Source: Campylobacter mucosalis
Lineage (GTDB): Bacteria > Campylobacterota > Campylobacteria > Campylobacterales > Campylobacteraceae
Direction of reading: 5' to 3'
Length of the DNA: 64,000 nucleotides
Assembly: GCF_013372205.1 (NCBI RefSeq)
Contig: NZ_CP053831.1
Coordinates: 310,001-374,000, forward strand
The notes under the pieces were generated by a model that was given only the letters and a program-made list of their open reading frames with translations, made no database searches and had not been told where the DNA came from. The position numbers were made by a program, and so were the translations under genes. The first letter of the stretch is position 1; each line of letters begins with the position of its first letter. This document shows, in pieces, positions 47,117 through 56,301 of the stretch.

Positions 47117-49869
47117 AAATCAAAGATCCATACTTGGCGTTAGAAGCAAGTGCAGGAAGTGGCAAAACATTCGCACTTAGCGTTCGTTACGTAGCTCTTA
47201 TTTTAAGCGGTGCAAACCCAAAAAGCATAACAGCCCTTACATTTACAAAAAAAGCTGCAAATGAGATGAGTTCGCGTATCATCGATACATTTTTAAATTT
47301 ATCAACCAAACCTAGCGAACTAGACGCAGTGTGTGAAATTTTAAATATTAAAGATACAAACGAAGTTTTAGCCTTAAGGGATAAGTTGCAAGATGAGTTT
47401 TTATCATCAAATTTAAAAATTATGACGTTTGACTCTTTTTTTGCTCTTATTTTAAGGCTATTTAGCCTAAATTTAGGGCTTAGCCCAGATTATAAAAACA
47501 GCAGTGAAGTGGCTGAAATTTTAAACGCAAATTTCATAAAAGAGGTTGCTAAAGAGCCAGAACTTTTAAATTTATTAGCCTATTACATCATATATTTTTC
47601 AAAGTCAAAAGGTAGTTTTTTTAATACTCTTGATACCTTTTATGAGAATTTTGATGAGCTTGATTTAGCAAGTAAAGAGCCACCAAATGATACAAAAGTG
47701 ATGTCCGTGGTTTCGTGGTTTAAAGAAAAAATATCAAACAACGAAAACAGCTCAAAAGACGCTATAAACGCATTTGATGTAAAAAGTGCAGATGAGTTGC
47801 TACAAAAGCCATTTTTATCAAGAGAGAGTCTTGATTATAGGACGTTTTCTAAAATTTATACAGATGAGTTTGATGAGAAATTTGCCAAGCTAAAGCTCGA
47901 ACTAAAAGAGTATGTGATAAATCTTGAGCAGTATAAAATTTATCAGATGTGTAAATTTTTAAAAATTTATAAAAAGGCTAGATTTGATTTAAACGTCAAA
48001 TTAAACGAGCTTAGTTTTAGCGATGTCACAAAGCTGGTCGCAAGGCTACTTAGTAGCACAGATAAAGATATGCTATATTTTAGGCTAGACGGGACTATCA
48101 CTCACCTTTTGATTGACGAGTTTCAAGATACAAATGTCACTCAGTATAATATCATAAGGCCACTTATTGAAGAGATTGTTTCAGGACACGGACAAAACGG
48201 GATTGGAAGCTTCTTTTACGTGGGTGATACAAAGCAAAGCATTTATAGATTTCGTGGTGGCAAAAAGGAGCTTTTTAATAAGCTAAGAGAGGATTTTTCT
48301 CACATTAATACACAAAGCTTGGAGTATAATTACAGAAGTGCTAAAATTTTAGTTGAGTATGTAAATAGCGTTTTTAAGACAAAAATAGATGGTTACGCCA
48401 CGCAAAAACCGACGCTAAAAGATGATAAAGAGCGTGAGGGATATTTAGAAATTTGCGCGAGTGATGAGATAGTTTTAGAGTGTGTAAAAAAAGTGGAGTG
48501 GCTTATTAAAAATGGAGTTTGTGCCGATGATATTAGCATTCTTTGCTGGAAAAATGATGATATTAGGGCTATTTGCGATGCCTTGAGTGCTAAAAACATA
48601 AACGCAAGAGATGAGGGTGGTATGCTTTTAAGGAATTCTCCTTGTGTTTTTGCGTTTGTAAATTACACTAAATTTTGCCTATTTAAAGATGAAATTTATC
48701 GTCAAAATGCCACTTCTTACGTGGATGCTAAATTTGATATGGTTGAGATCGATTTTAGTAAAACTGCCAAGGAAACTCTGTTTTATTTAGCCAAAAAAGC
48801 TGGTATGAGTTTACAAAATTTGGATATTTTAAAACTCTTTGAAATAGCCTCGCAAAGCCCATCTATTAGCGATTTTATATTTGATTTTGAAAATAGCGAC
48901 GCTAGTATCGCTAAAGATAACGTATCAGGCGTGAGAGTGATGACCGTTCATAAGTCAAAAGGGCTTGAGTTTAAACACGTCATACTTTGCGATAAAATCA
49001 GCAGAGGTGCAAATGATACCGAGCCATTTTTGTATGAATATGATATACAAAATGGTTGGCAAATATGTCAAAAAGTGCCAAATAGGGAGTATTTTGACGA
49101 TAACTATGCAAAGCTAAAAGAGCATAGCAAAGAATTAGACGATGAGGAGGAGTTAAATAAGCTTTATGTTGCGATGACTAGGGCTAAAAATTCTCTAATA
49201 ATCGTCAAACGCCTAACTCCTGACGGCAAAAATCCAAGCTATTTTTCAAAATATTTGCTAAAAAATGGCTCTAAAACCGGAGTATTAGAACTTGATTGTT
49301 TAAAAAGCGGAGTAGTTGTTAAAAGCGAAGTTAATAGTGATAAAAAATCCGCACAAAAAATGATAAAACTAGTGTCCGTCCCACGCGATGAGAGCGTTGA
49401 TAAAACCGAAAATAGCGATAAAAATTTACAAGCCATATATTTTGGCACAGCACTTCACTATTTACTTGAAATGAGCACGGAATTTAACGAGCCGTCAATA
49501 AGCAAAGCCTGGACGCTAATGTGTAATAAATTTGCAAAATTTTTAGATAAAGATAGCCTGGATGATATTAAAAACAGAGCCTTAAGTCTGATAAAAGATA
49601 GCAAATTTGGCTCTATTTTAAATGGAGCTAGAGTTTATAAAGAGCAAATTTTGATGTTTGAAAACGAGCAAAAACAGCTTGATTTGTTGTGCGTAAAAGA
49701 TGATGAAGTAGTCGTTATAGACTATAAAAGCTCTGATTTTAGCATTGAAAGCAACATCACTCAAGTAAAAGAATATGTGCAAATTTTGGGTAAAATTTTC
49801 CCAGATAAAAAGATAAGCGGTGTAATTTTTTATATTTTAAGAGATAGAATTTCATCAATTGATATTTAA
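47113..49869 (+). CDS. addA: AddA-type ATP-dependent helicase/nuclease
   Basis: A 918-residue UvrD-family helicase with a C-terminal nuclease. Motifs: LEASAGSGKTFALSVRYV (Walker A), TFTKKAANEM, LIDEFQDTN (II), GDTKQSIYRFRGG (III), VMTVHKSKGLEFKHV (V), YVAMTRAKN (VI), then YFGTALHYLLEM and VVIDYKSSDF (PD-(D/E)xK). Shorter than Firmicute AddA, as usual for Campylobacterota. Translation coupled to addB by ATGA. The order addB-addA matches Cj1482c-Cj1481c. Confidence 0.95.
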   Translation: MKIKDPYLALEASAGSGKTFALSVRYVALILSGANPKSITALTFTKKAANEMSSRIIDTFLNLSTKPSELDAVCEILNIKDTNEVLALRDKLQDEFLSSNLKIMTFDSFFALILRLFSLNLGLSPDYKNSSEVAEILNANFIKEVAKEPELLNLLAYYIIYFSKSKGSFFNTLDTFYENFDELDLASKEPPNDTKVMSVVSWFKEKISNNENSSKDAINAFDVKSADELLQKPFLSRESLDYRTFSKIYTDEFDEKFAKLKLELKEYVINLEQYKIYQMCKFLKIYKKARFDLNVKLNELSFSDVTKLVARLLSSTDKDMLYFRLDGTITHLLIDEFQDTNVTQYNIIRPLIEEIVSGHGQNGIGSFFYVGDTKQSIYRFRGGKKELFNKLREDFSHINTQSLEYNYRSAKILVEYVNSVFKTKIDGYATQKPTLKDDKEREGYLEICASDEIVLECVKKVEWLIKNGVCADDISILCWKNDDIRAICDALSAKNINARDEGGMLLRNSPCVFAFVNYTKFCLFKDEIYRQNATSYVDAKFDMVEIDFSKTAKETLFYLAKKAGMSLQNLDILKLFEIASQSPSISDFIFDFENSDASIAKDNVSGVRVMTVHKSKGLEFKHVILCDKISRGANDTEPFLYEYDIQNGWQICQKVPNREYFDDNYAKLKEHSKELDDEEELNKLYVAMTRAKNSLIIVKRLTPDGKNPSYFSKYLLKNGSKTGVLELDCLKSGVVVKSEVNSDKKSAQKMIKLVSVPRDESVDKTENSDKNLQAIYFGTALHYLLEMSTEFNEPSISKAWTLMCNKFAKFLDKDSLDDIKNRALSLIKDSKFGSILNGARVYKEQILMFENEQKQLDLLCVKDDEVVVIDYKSSDFSIESNITQVKEYVQILGKIFPDKKISGVIFYILRDRISSIDI

Positions 49870-49945
49870 ACCTTACTTAAATTTAGCTATATATAAGTTT
49901 TATTTTTATACAATCACGTTTTAATTTATTTGGCAAAGGCAGAAA

Positions 49946-50371
49946 ATGACAAAGATAACAAAGCCAAACGAAGTTAAGCGTGACTGGATAGTGCTAGACG
50001 CTACTGGTAAGCGTTTTGGTAGATTACTTACCGAAGTTGCAACTCTACTTCGTGGCAAACACAAACCAAACTATACTCCAAACGTAGATTGTGGCGATTA
50101 TGTTATTATTATAAACGCTTCAAAGGCTGAATTTACAGGTGCAAACAAAGCAGAACAAAAGCTTTATCATCGCCACTCTGGCTATTTTGGTAGCGTAAAG
50201 AGTGAGAAGTTTGGTGATTTATTAGTTTCTAACCCAGTTAAGCTTTACAAGTTAGCAGTTCGTGGTATGCTTCCAAAGACGAAACTTGGCAAAGAGATGA
50301 TAAAAAAACTAAAAGTGTATGCAGGTAGTGAGCATCCACACACAGCTCAAATAGCTAAAGAAGGAAAATAA
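49946..50371 (+). CDS. rplM: 50S ribosomal protein L13
   Basis: A 141-residue L13: [67 protein letters not shown] and [11 protein letters not shown] are all standard. An early assembly protein of the large subunit. Pairs with rpsI, as in most bacteria, two bases on. Confidence 0.98.
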   Translation: MTKITKPNEVKRDWIVLDATGKRFGRLLTEVATLLRGKHKPNYTPNVDCGDYVIIINASKAEFTGANKAEQKLYHRHSGYFGSVKSEKFGDLLVSNPVKLYKLAVRGMLPKTKLGKEMIKKLKVYAGSEHPHTAQIAKEGK

Positions 50372-50373
50372 TT

Positions 50374-50763
50374 ATGGCAAAAGTTTATGCAACAGGTAAA
50401 AGAAAGACAGCTATTGCTAAAGTTTGGATAAAAGCTGGTAGCGGTAAAATTTTAGTTAATGGAATGGATCTAAACACTTGGCTTGGTGGTCACGAAGCTA
50501 TAAAGCTAAAGGTTATCCAGCCACTTCTTGTGACAAAACAAGAGAGCCTTATAGACGTGACTGCAACTACACTTGGCGGTGGTTACTCTGCACAGGCTGA
50601 GGCTTTAAGACACGGAATTTCACGTGCTTTAGCCGCAATGGATGCTGATTTTAGAGCAGCTCTTAAACCAAAAGGACTTCTTACTCGTGACTCAAGAACA
50701 GTTGAGCGTAAGAAATTTGGTCGCAGAAAAGCTAGACGTAGCCCACAATTCTCAAAACGCTAA
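50374..50763 (+). CDS. rpsI: 30S ribosomal protein S9
   Basis: A 129-residue S9: [20 protein letters not shown] at the start, [19 protein letters not shown], and the C-terminal tail [17 protein letters not shown], whose last Arg reaches the P-site tRNA. The ribosome site is AAGGAAAA. A strong terminator follows. Confidence 0.98.
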   Translation: MAKVYATGKRKTAIAKVWIKAGSGKILVNGMDLNTWLGGHEAIKLKVIQPLLVTKQESLIDVTATTLGGGYSAQAEALRHGISRALAAMDADFRAALKPKGLLTRDSRTVERKKFGRRKARRSPQFSKR

Positions 50764-50775
50764 TATTAGTATTTT

Positions 50776-50803
50776 GCTCGAGTATCTTTACTCGAGCTTT
50801 TTT
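50776..50803 (+). terminator. Rho-independent terminator after rpsI
   Basis: GCTCGAGTA / TACTCGAGC, nine perfect pairs with a TCTT loop, then six T. One of the strongest terminators in the window. Confidence 0.95.
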
Positions 50804-50867
50804 AATAAAATTTTTCTTTTAGTTTCCGTTTATTTACTTTTTTACTTCTTTATTTAAAATTTTATGA

Positions 50868-50873
50868 TATAAT
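50868..50873 (+). promoter_or_regulatory. -10 box for the CadF-like gene
   Basis: TATAAT 34 bases before the ATG, preceded by a long T-rich stretch (TTTACTTTTTTACTTC, ATTTTATGA), with AGGAAAGGAAG as ribosome site. Fits a strongly expressed porin. Confidence 0.75.
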
Positions 50874-50907
50874 TCAGCTTCAACTTCAAAATAGGAAAGG
50901 AAGTCTT

Positions 50908-51918
50908 ATGAAAAAGATTGCTTTAGCTATGGTTGCTGCATCTGCTCTTTTTGCTTCAAATGCAGCGTATAATTACGAGATAACTCCAACAGTTGGCGGA
51001 GTTCACCCTGAGGGAAATCTAGGTCTTAACGATAAGGTTACAGCTGGTATTAGAGCTGCTAGAAACCTAGAAGGCGTATTCTTTGATCAAGTAGAACTAG
51101 GTCTTGACTACTCACACAGAGCGACTGAAACAGTTAATGGCGTAAGTCGTGGTGGACACGCAACTAGATACTTTTTAAATGTTGTAAAAGATGTTGTTAG
51201 CTTTGGCGACTTCAGCCTTTATGGTTTAGTTGGTGCTGGTTATGAAGATCTTTCAAAGCATTTTGTTGATAACGAAGATGGCGGTTTTGGTCAGTATGGT
51301 CTTGGACTAAGATACCAAGTTACTGACGTTTTTGCTCTTAAAGCTGAGGTTAGAGATGCTATCAAATTTGAACACGCTGATCACAATCTATTCTACACAT
51401 TAGGCTTTGGTATAGGTCTTGACTCAAAAGCTCCAGCTGTTGCTGTTGCTACTGCTCCAGTTGCTGCTGCGGTTGCTACTTCAAACGATGATGATAACGA
51501 TGGTGTAGTAAATGATTTAGATAAATGCCCTAACACACCAGCTGGTGTAGTTGTTGATGAAACAGGTTGTGAAAAAGTTATCGTTCTTCGCGATCTTGGC
51601 GTAAATTTTGCATTTGACAGCTATAAAGTAAGCCCAACTTATGCTGCTGAGATTAAAAAAGTAGCTGAGTTTATGTCTGAGCACCCTGAATACAGAGTAG
51701 TTCTAGCTGGTCACACTGATAGCGTGGGCAAAGAAGTTTACAACCAAAAACTATCTGAAAAAAGAGCAAATGCAGTTGCAAAAACTCTTGAAGGTTTTGG
51801 TGTAGACGCTAGTAAAATTTCAACAGTAGGATATGGCGAAACTAAGCCTGTTGCTACAAATAATACAAAAGAGGGACGCGCTCAAAATAGACGCGTTGAA
51901 GCTACTTTTAATAAATAA
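50908..51918 (+). CDS. cadF: CadF-like outer-membrane porin-adhesin with OmpA domain
   Basis: A 336-residue OmpA-type protein at the cadF locus (C. jejuni Cj1478c). Signal peptide to about residue 19, eight-stranded barrel at 20-175, an Ala/Val-rich hinge and Asp-rich TSNDDDNDGVVNDLDKCPN calcium-type repeat (191-209), and a peptidoglycan-binding OmpA domain (232-334, FAFDSYKVSP, LAGHTDSVG, NRRVEA). In C. jejuni the fibronectin-binding F-R-L-S lies in the loop equivalent to GLGLRYQVTDVFAL; here the four residues are Y136-Q-V-T139. So it is a CadF orthologue by place and architecture, but fibronectin binding by that motif is not supported. Confidence 0.88.
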   Translation: MKKIALAMVAASALFASNAAYNYEITPTVGGVHPEGNLGLNDKVTAGIRAARNLEGVFFDQVELGLDYSHRATETVNGVSRGGHATRYFLNVVKDVVSFGDFSLYGLVGAGYEDLSKHFVDNEDGGFGQYGLGLRYQVTDVFALKAEVRDAIKFEHADHNLFYTLGFGIGLDSKAPAVAVATAPVAAAVATSNDDDNDGVVNDLDKCPNTPAGVVVDETGCEKVIVLRDLGVNFAFDSYKVSPTYAAEIKKVAEFMSEHPEYRVVLAGHTDSVGKEVYNQKLSEKRANAVAKTLEGFGVDASKISTVGYGETKPVATNNTKEGRAQNRRVEATFNK

Positions 51919-51933
51919 TTTAGCTTTTAAATT

Positions 51934-51957
51934 ATGGGGCTTTAATGGCCCCATTTT
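51934..51957 (+). terminator. Terminator after the CadF-like gene
   Basis: ATGGGGC / GCCCCAT, seven perfect pairs around a seven-base loop, followed by TTTT. It lies 15 bases after the stop. Confidence 0.85.
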
Positions 51958-51969
51958 AGAGTTTTAAAT

Positions 51970-52623
51970 TTGAAAAAAATTATACTTTTTGATTTAGACG
52001 GCACACTTATAGATTCAACTCCTGCAATAGTTCATAGTTTTAACACAGCCTTTACGTTTTTAGGTAAAGATACACCAGACATAAATAAACTAAAATCCCT
52101 AATAGGTCATACATTAGAGGATATGTTTGTTATGCTTGGGGTAAGAAAAGATGAGGTTAATAACTATGTTGACGCATATAGACAAGCATACCACAAGGTT
52201 TATTTAGAACAGACAACATTGATAGAGTCCGCAAAAGAGGCTCTTAAAGAGGCTTATAGTTTTGCAGATCTTGGGGTTGTAACTACAAAAGGGTCTTTGT
52301 TTTTGCCAAATTTATTAAAACATTTGGGTGTTTTTGACTATTTTAAAGTCCTGATTGGCAAAAATGACGTAACCTATCCAAAGCCAAATCCAGAACCGAT
52401 AAATTTAGCACTAAGTAGACTAAATTCCAGCGAAAAGCAGCGTGAAAATACCTTTATGATAGGCGATACTCCGCTTGACATACAAGCTGCAAATTCTGCA
52501 AATGTAACGGCACTGAGCGTTCTTTGTGGTTATTGTGATTTTAGTATTTTAAGCCAATACAACGATAAAATTTTTAAAAATCCACTCGAAGCTGTTTTAT
52601 TTGCAAAAGAGTTTGGTTGCTAA
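51970..52623 (+). CDS. HAD-family phosphatase, phosphoglycolate phosphatase-like
   Basis: A 217-residue HAD hydrolase: LFDLDGTLIDST (nucleophile Asp), VVTTKGS (motif II), Lys in YPKPNPEP and MIGDTPLDIQAANSA (motif IV). The helical cap and size fit the Gph/PgmB subfamily; phosphoglycolate is the commonest substrate but not proven. Start is a TTG at 51970 (MKKIILFDLDG after it), only 12 bases past the cadF terminator, without a good ribosome site. In C. jejuni the same gene (Cj1477c) lies between cadF and por. Confidence 0.85.
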   Translation: MKKIILFDLDGTLIDSTPAIVHSFNTAFTFLGKDTPDINKLKSLIGHTLEDMFVMLGVRKDEVNNYVDAYRQAYHKVYLEQTTLIESAKEALKEAYSFADLGVVTTKGSLFLPNLLKHLGVFDYFKVLIGKNDVTYPKPNPEPINLALSRLNSSEKQRENTFMIGDTPLDIQAANSANVTALSVLCGYCDFSILSQYNDKIFKNPLEAVLFAKEFGC

Positions 52624-52683
52624 AATTTAGCTTCAAAATATTTTAAAAAACATCACTTAAGCATAATATTTAAAAAATCATTT

Positions 52684-52689
52684 TATAAT
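52684..52689 (+). promoter_or_regulatory. -10 box for the pyruvate oxidoreductase gene
   Basis: TATAAT preceded by AAAAAATCATTT, 27 bases before the ATG at 52717, with AAGGAAAA as ribosome site. Confidence 0.65.
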
Positions 52690-52716
52690 ACGAGATTAAA
52701 ATTTTTAAGGAAAAAT

Positions 52717-55700
52717 ATGAGTAAGATAATGAAAACAATGGATGGCAACGAAGCAGCTGCGTATGCAGCGTATGCTTTTACTGAAGTTGCCGGTATTTAT
52801 CCTATTACGCCAAGTTCGCCAATGGCTGATTATACCGATATTTGGGCGACTCAAGGAAAGAAAAATTTATTTGGTATGCCGGTTAAAATAGTTGAGATGC
52901 AAAGTGAGGCTGGAGCTGCTGGAACGGTGCACGGCTCACTCCAAGTTGGTGCGTTGACTACGACTTACACGGCTTCACAAGGTCTTTTGCTTAAAATTCC
53001 AAATATGTATAAGATAGCAGGACAGCTGTTGCCTGGCGTTATTCACGTTAGTGCACGTTCTATCGCAGCTCAAGCACTCTCGATCTTTGGAGATCATCAA
53101 GATATTTACGCCTGTCGTCAGACCGGTTTTGCTATGCTTGCTAGCGGCTCTGTGCAAGAGGTTATGGATATCGCTGGTGTCGCACACCTATCTGCTATTA
53201 AAGGGCGTGTACCGTTTTTACACTTCTTTGACGGCTTTAGAACTAGTCACGAGATACAAAAAATCGAGCTTATGGACTACGCAGAGTTTGATAGATTGCT
53301 TGACAAAGAGGCGTTGCAGAAATTTAGAGATGACGCTATGAATCCTGAAAATCCAAAAACACGCGGAACAGCTCAAAATGATGATATTTACTTTCAAACA
53401 CGCGAACTTGCAAACAGATTTTATGACGCTGTGCCTGATATAGTGGCCCAGTATCTATCTGAAATTTCAAAAATAACTGGACGTGAGTATAAGCCATTTA
53501 ACTACTACGGCGATCCTAATGCCGAGCGTATTATTGTTGCTATGGGCTCTGTTACACAAGTGCTTGAGGAAGTGGTCGATCATTTAAGGGCAAAGGGCGA
53601 GAAAGTTGGCGTTATTAAGGTTCATTTGTATCGTCCATTTAGCCTAAAATATCTTTTTGATGTTATGCCAACAAGTGTTAAAAAAATAGCAGTTCTTGAT
53701 AGGACAAAAGAGCCAGGAAGCCTTGGAGAGCCTTTGTATCTTGATATAAAAGCTGCATTTTATGGACATGCAAATCAGCCTAAAATCGTAGGCGGTCGCT
53801 TTGGTCTTAGCTCAAAAGATGTAGATCCAGCCCAAATGTTGGCAGTTTTTGAAAATTTAAAGCAAGATGAGCCAAAAAATGGCTTTACAGTTGGTATTGT
53901 AGATGATGTTACTTTTACATCTTTGCCTTTGGGTGAGAAAATTTCGCTTAGTGATGAGAGTGTAAAAGAGTGTCTTTTTTACGGACTTGGAGCTGATGGA
54001 ACCGTTGGTGCTAATAAAAACTCAATCAAAATAATCGGCGATAAGACCGATCTTTACGCACAGGCGTATTTTGCGTATGATAGTAAAAAATCAGGCGGTT
54101 ATACAAGAAGCCACCTGCGTTTTGGTAAAAATCCTATCCGCTCGACATATTTGGTTTCAAACCCTCATTTTGTCGCTTGTTCAGTGGCTGCATATCTTGA
54201 GCTTTATGATGTTATAGGTGGCATTAGAAATGGCGGAACGTTTCTTTTAAATTCTATATGGGACGAGGCTGAAACTATATCAAGACTGCCAAATAAAGTT
54301 AAGAAAATTTTAGCTCAAAGAGATGTTAAATTTTATATCATAAATGCAACCAAACTTGCTTCTGAGATAGGACTAAAAAACCGCACAAACACAATTATGC
54401 AATCTGCATTTTTTAAACTAGCAGACATCATACCTTTTGAAGACGCACAAAAATATATGAAAGAGTATGCGTCAAAAACTTATGCCAAAAAGGGCGAAGC
54501 GATAGTTCAGATGAACTATAAGGCAATAGATGTTGGTGCGGATGGGCTTGTAAAGGTTAGCGTTGATCCTGCTTGGGCAAATTTAGATGATACGACCACT
54601 TCAAATTTGGCCTATGAGGGCACACAATTTGTCGAAAAAATCGTAAAACCTATAAATGCTGCAAAGGGCGATGATTTGCCTGTTTCTGCGTTTTTAGGCT
54701 ATGAAGATGGTAGCTTTGAGGCTGGAACGACAGCTTATGAAAAGCGTGGTGTGGGAGTAATGGTGCCAAAATGGATAGAGCAAAATTGTATCCAGTGCAA
54801 CCAGTGTGCTTTTGTGTGCCCACACGCAGTTATAAGACCATTTTTAATAGACGATGATGAGCTAAGCAAAGCCCCACAAAGCGTAAAAGATCACGTCTTA
54901 GAGGCAAAAGGCAAAGAGGTTAAGGGCTTAAAATATAAAATTCAAGTAAGTCCGCTTGATTGCACAGGATGTGAGTTATGTGCTCAAAACTGCCCTAGTA
55001 AAGAAAAATCACTCGTTATGGTTCCACTTGGCGAGGAGCTTGATAAAAACGAACAGGTTAATGCTGATTATCTATTTAAGAGCGTAACTTACAAAGATGA
55101 TTTAATGGGTAAAGATAGCGTTAAAGGCTCTAGCTTTGCTCAGCCGTTATTCGAATTTCACGCAGCTTGTCCTGGTTGTGGAGAAACGCCTTATATTACG
55201 CTAGTTACAAGACTTTTTGGTGATCGCATGATAGCTGCAAATGCGACAGGTTGTAGTTCGATTTATGGTGGTTCTGCGCCTTCAACTCCATATACTAAAA
55301 ATAAAGATGGGCACGGTGTTGCGTGGGCAAATTCCCTTTTTGAAGATAATGCCGAGTTTGGTATGGGTATGAAAGTAGCCACCGAAACTATACGCCACCG
55401 CATAGCTGATATTATGACACGTACAAAAGATAGTGTACCAAATGCCCTTAGTGCACTTTATAACGACTGGTTGGAATTTAAAAAAGATGGCATTAAATCT
55501 GCACAGATAACAAAAATTTTAGTTCCTATCTTGGAGCAAAATTTAGACGTTGTGGGTGTAAAAGAAATTTTAAGTCTTAAGCGATATCTAATAGCAAAAT
55601 CTCAGTGGATTATAGGTGGAGACGGCTGGGCTTATGATATTGGCTTTGGCGGTCTTGATCACGTGTTAGCAAGTGGTGAGAATGTAAATGTTCTCGTGCT

Positions 55701-56283
55701 TGATACGGAGGTTTATTCAAACACTGGCGGACAAAGCTCAAAATCATCTCGTGCTGGTTCAATAGCGCAATTTACCGCAAGTGGAAAGCCTATGCAGAAA
55801 AAAGATCTTGGCTATATTGCTATGACTTATGGAAATATATTTGTTGCTCAGATTAACTCAAACGCTAGTCAAGCAAACGTGATAAAAGCCCTTATGGCAG
55901 CTGAAGCATACGATGGACCAAGTCTTGTTATAGCTTACTCTCCGTGTATAGCACACGGTATAAAAGGTGGCTTAACATACTCAGGAGATCAAGCCGAACT
56001 AGCTACAAAGTGCGGATACTGGCCAACATATATTTATGATCCGACTCTCATTAAAGAGGGTAAAAATCCACTAAAGATAACTTCAAAAGAGCCAGACTGG
56101 TCGCTTTATCAGGAATTTTTGCTAAATGAAGTTAGATACAATGCACTTAAAAAGTCAAATCCAGAACACGCCGATGAGTTGTTCTTGCACAACCAGAATG
56201 ACGCAAAACGCAGATACAGACAGCTTAAGCGTATGGCTATGGCTGATTATAGTGACGAGCTAGAAAGCACACAAGAAGAGTAG
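52717..56283 (+). CDS. por: Pyruvate:ferredoxin (flavodoxin) oxidoreductase, single chain
   Basis: A 1188-residue homodimeric-type enzyme that oxidises pyruvate and CoA to acetyl-CoA and CO2, reducing ferredoxin or flavodoxin; the main entry to the TCA cycle in this genus. Domains in order: pyruvate-binding (1-250, GIYPITPSSPMADYTD), transketolase C (260-400), gamma (420-630), a ferredoxin-type domain with CIQCNQCAFVCPH and CTGCELCAQNCPS (about 690-780), and the TPP-binding domain with the cluster Cys of HAACPGCGETPY, GDGWAYDIGFGGLDH and SNTGGQSSKSS. Normal length, intact. Oxygen-sensitive in most organisms. Confidence 0.97.
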   Translation: MSKIMKTMDGNEAAAYAAYAFTEVAGIYPITPSSPMADYTDIWATQGKKNLFGMPVKIVEMQSEAGAAGTVHGSLQVGALTTTYTASQGLLLKIPNMYKIAGQLLPGVIHVSARSIAAQALSIFGDHQDIYACRQTGFAMLASGSVQEVMDIAGVAHLSAIKGRVPFLHFFDGFRTSHEIQKIELMDYAEFDRLLDKEALQKFRDDAMNPENPKTRGTAQNDDIYFQTRELANRFYDAVPDIVAQYLSEISKITGREYKPFNYYGDPNAERIIVAMGSVTQVLEEVVDHLRAKGEKVGVIKVHLYRPFSLKYLFDVMPTSVKKIAVLDRTKEPGSLGEPLYLDIKAAFYGHANQPKIVGGRFGLSSKDVDPAQMLAVFENLKQDEPKNGFTVGIVDDVTFTSLPLGEKISLSDESVKECLFYGLGADGTVGANKNSIKIIGDKTDLYAQAYFAYDSKKSGGYTRSHLRFGKNPIRSTYLVSNPHFVACSVAAYLELYDVIGGIRNGGTFLLNSIWDEAETISRLPNKVKKILAQRDVKFYIINATKLASEIGLKNRTNTIMQSAFFKLADIIPFEDAQKYMKEYASKTYAKKGEAIVQMNYKAIDVGADGLVKVSVDPAWANLDDTTTSNLAYEGTQFVEKIVKPINAAKGDDLPVSAFLGYEDGSFEAGTTAYEKRGVGVMVPKWIEQNCIQCNQCAFVCPHAVIRPFLIDDDELSKAPQSVKDHVLEAKGKEVKGLKYKIQVSPLDCTGCELCAQNCPSKEKSLVMVPLGEELDKNEQVNADYLFKSVTYKDDLMGKDSVKGSSFAQPLFEFHAACPGCGETPYITLVTRLFGDRMIAANATGCSSIYGGSAPSTPYTKNKDGHGVAWANSLFEDNAEFGMGMKVATETIRHRIADIMTRTKDSVPNALSALYNDWLEFKKDGIKSAQITKILVPILEQNLDVVGVKEILSLKRYLIAKSQWIIGGDGWAYDIGFGGLDHVLASGENVNVLVLDTEVYSNTGGQSSKSSRAGSIAQFTASGKPMQKKDLGYIAMTYGNIFVAQINSNASQANVIKALMAAEAYDGPSLVIAYSPCIAHGIKGGLTYSGDQAELATKCGYWPTYIYDPTLIKEGKNPLKITSKEPDWSLYQEFLLNEVRYNALKKSNPEHADELFLHNQNDAKRRYRQLKRMAMADYSDELESTQEE

Positions 56284-56301
56284 GCCTTTTGGCTTACTCT
56301 T
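56276..56301. terminator. Bidirectional terminator over the por and putP stop codons
   Basis: AAGAGTAGGCC / GGCTTACTCTT, 11 pairs with one G-U, TTTT loop. It contains the stop codons of both convergent genes, which are only ten bases apart. Confidence 0.55.
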
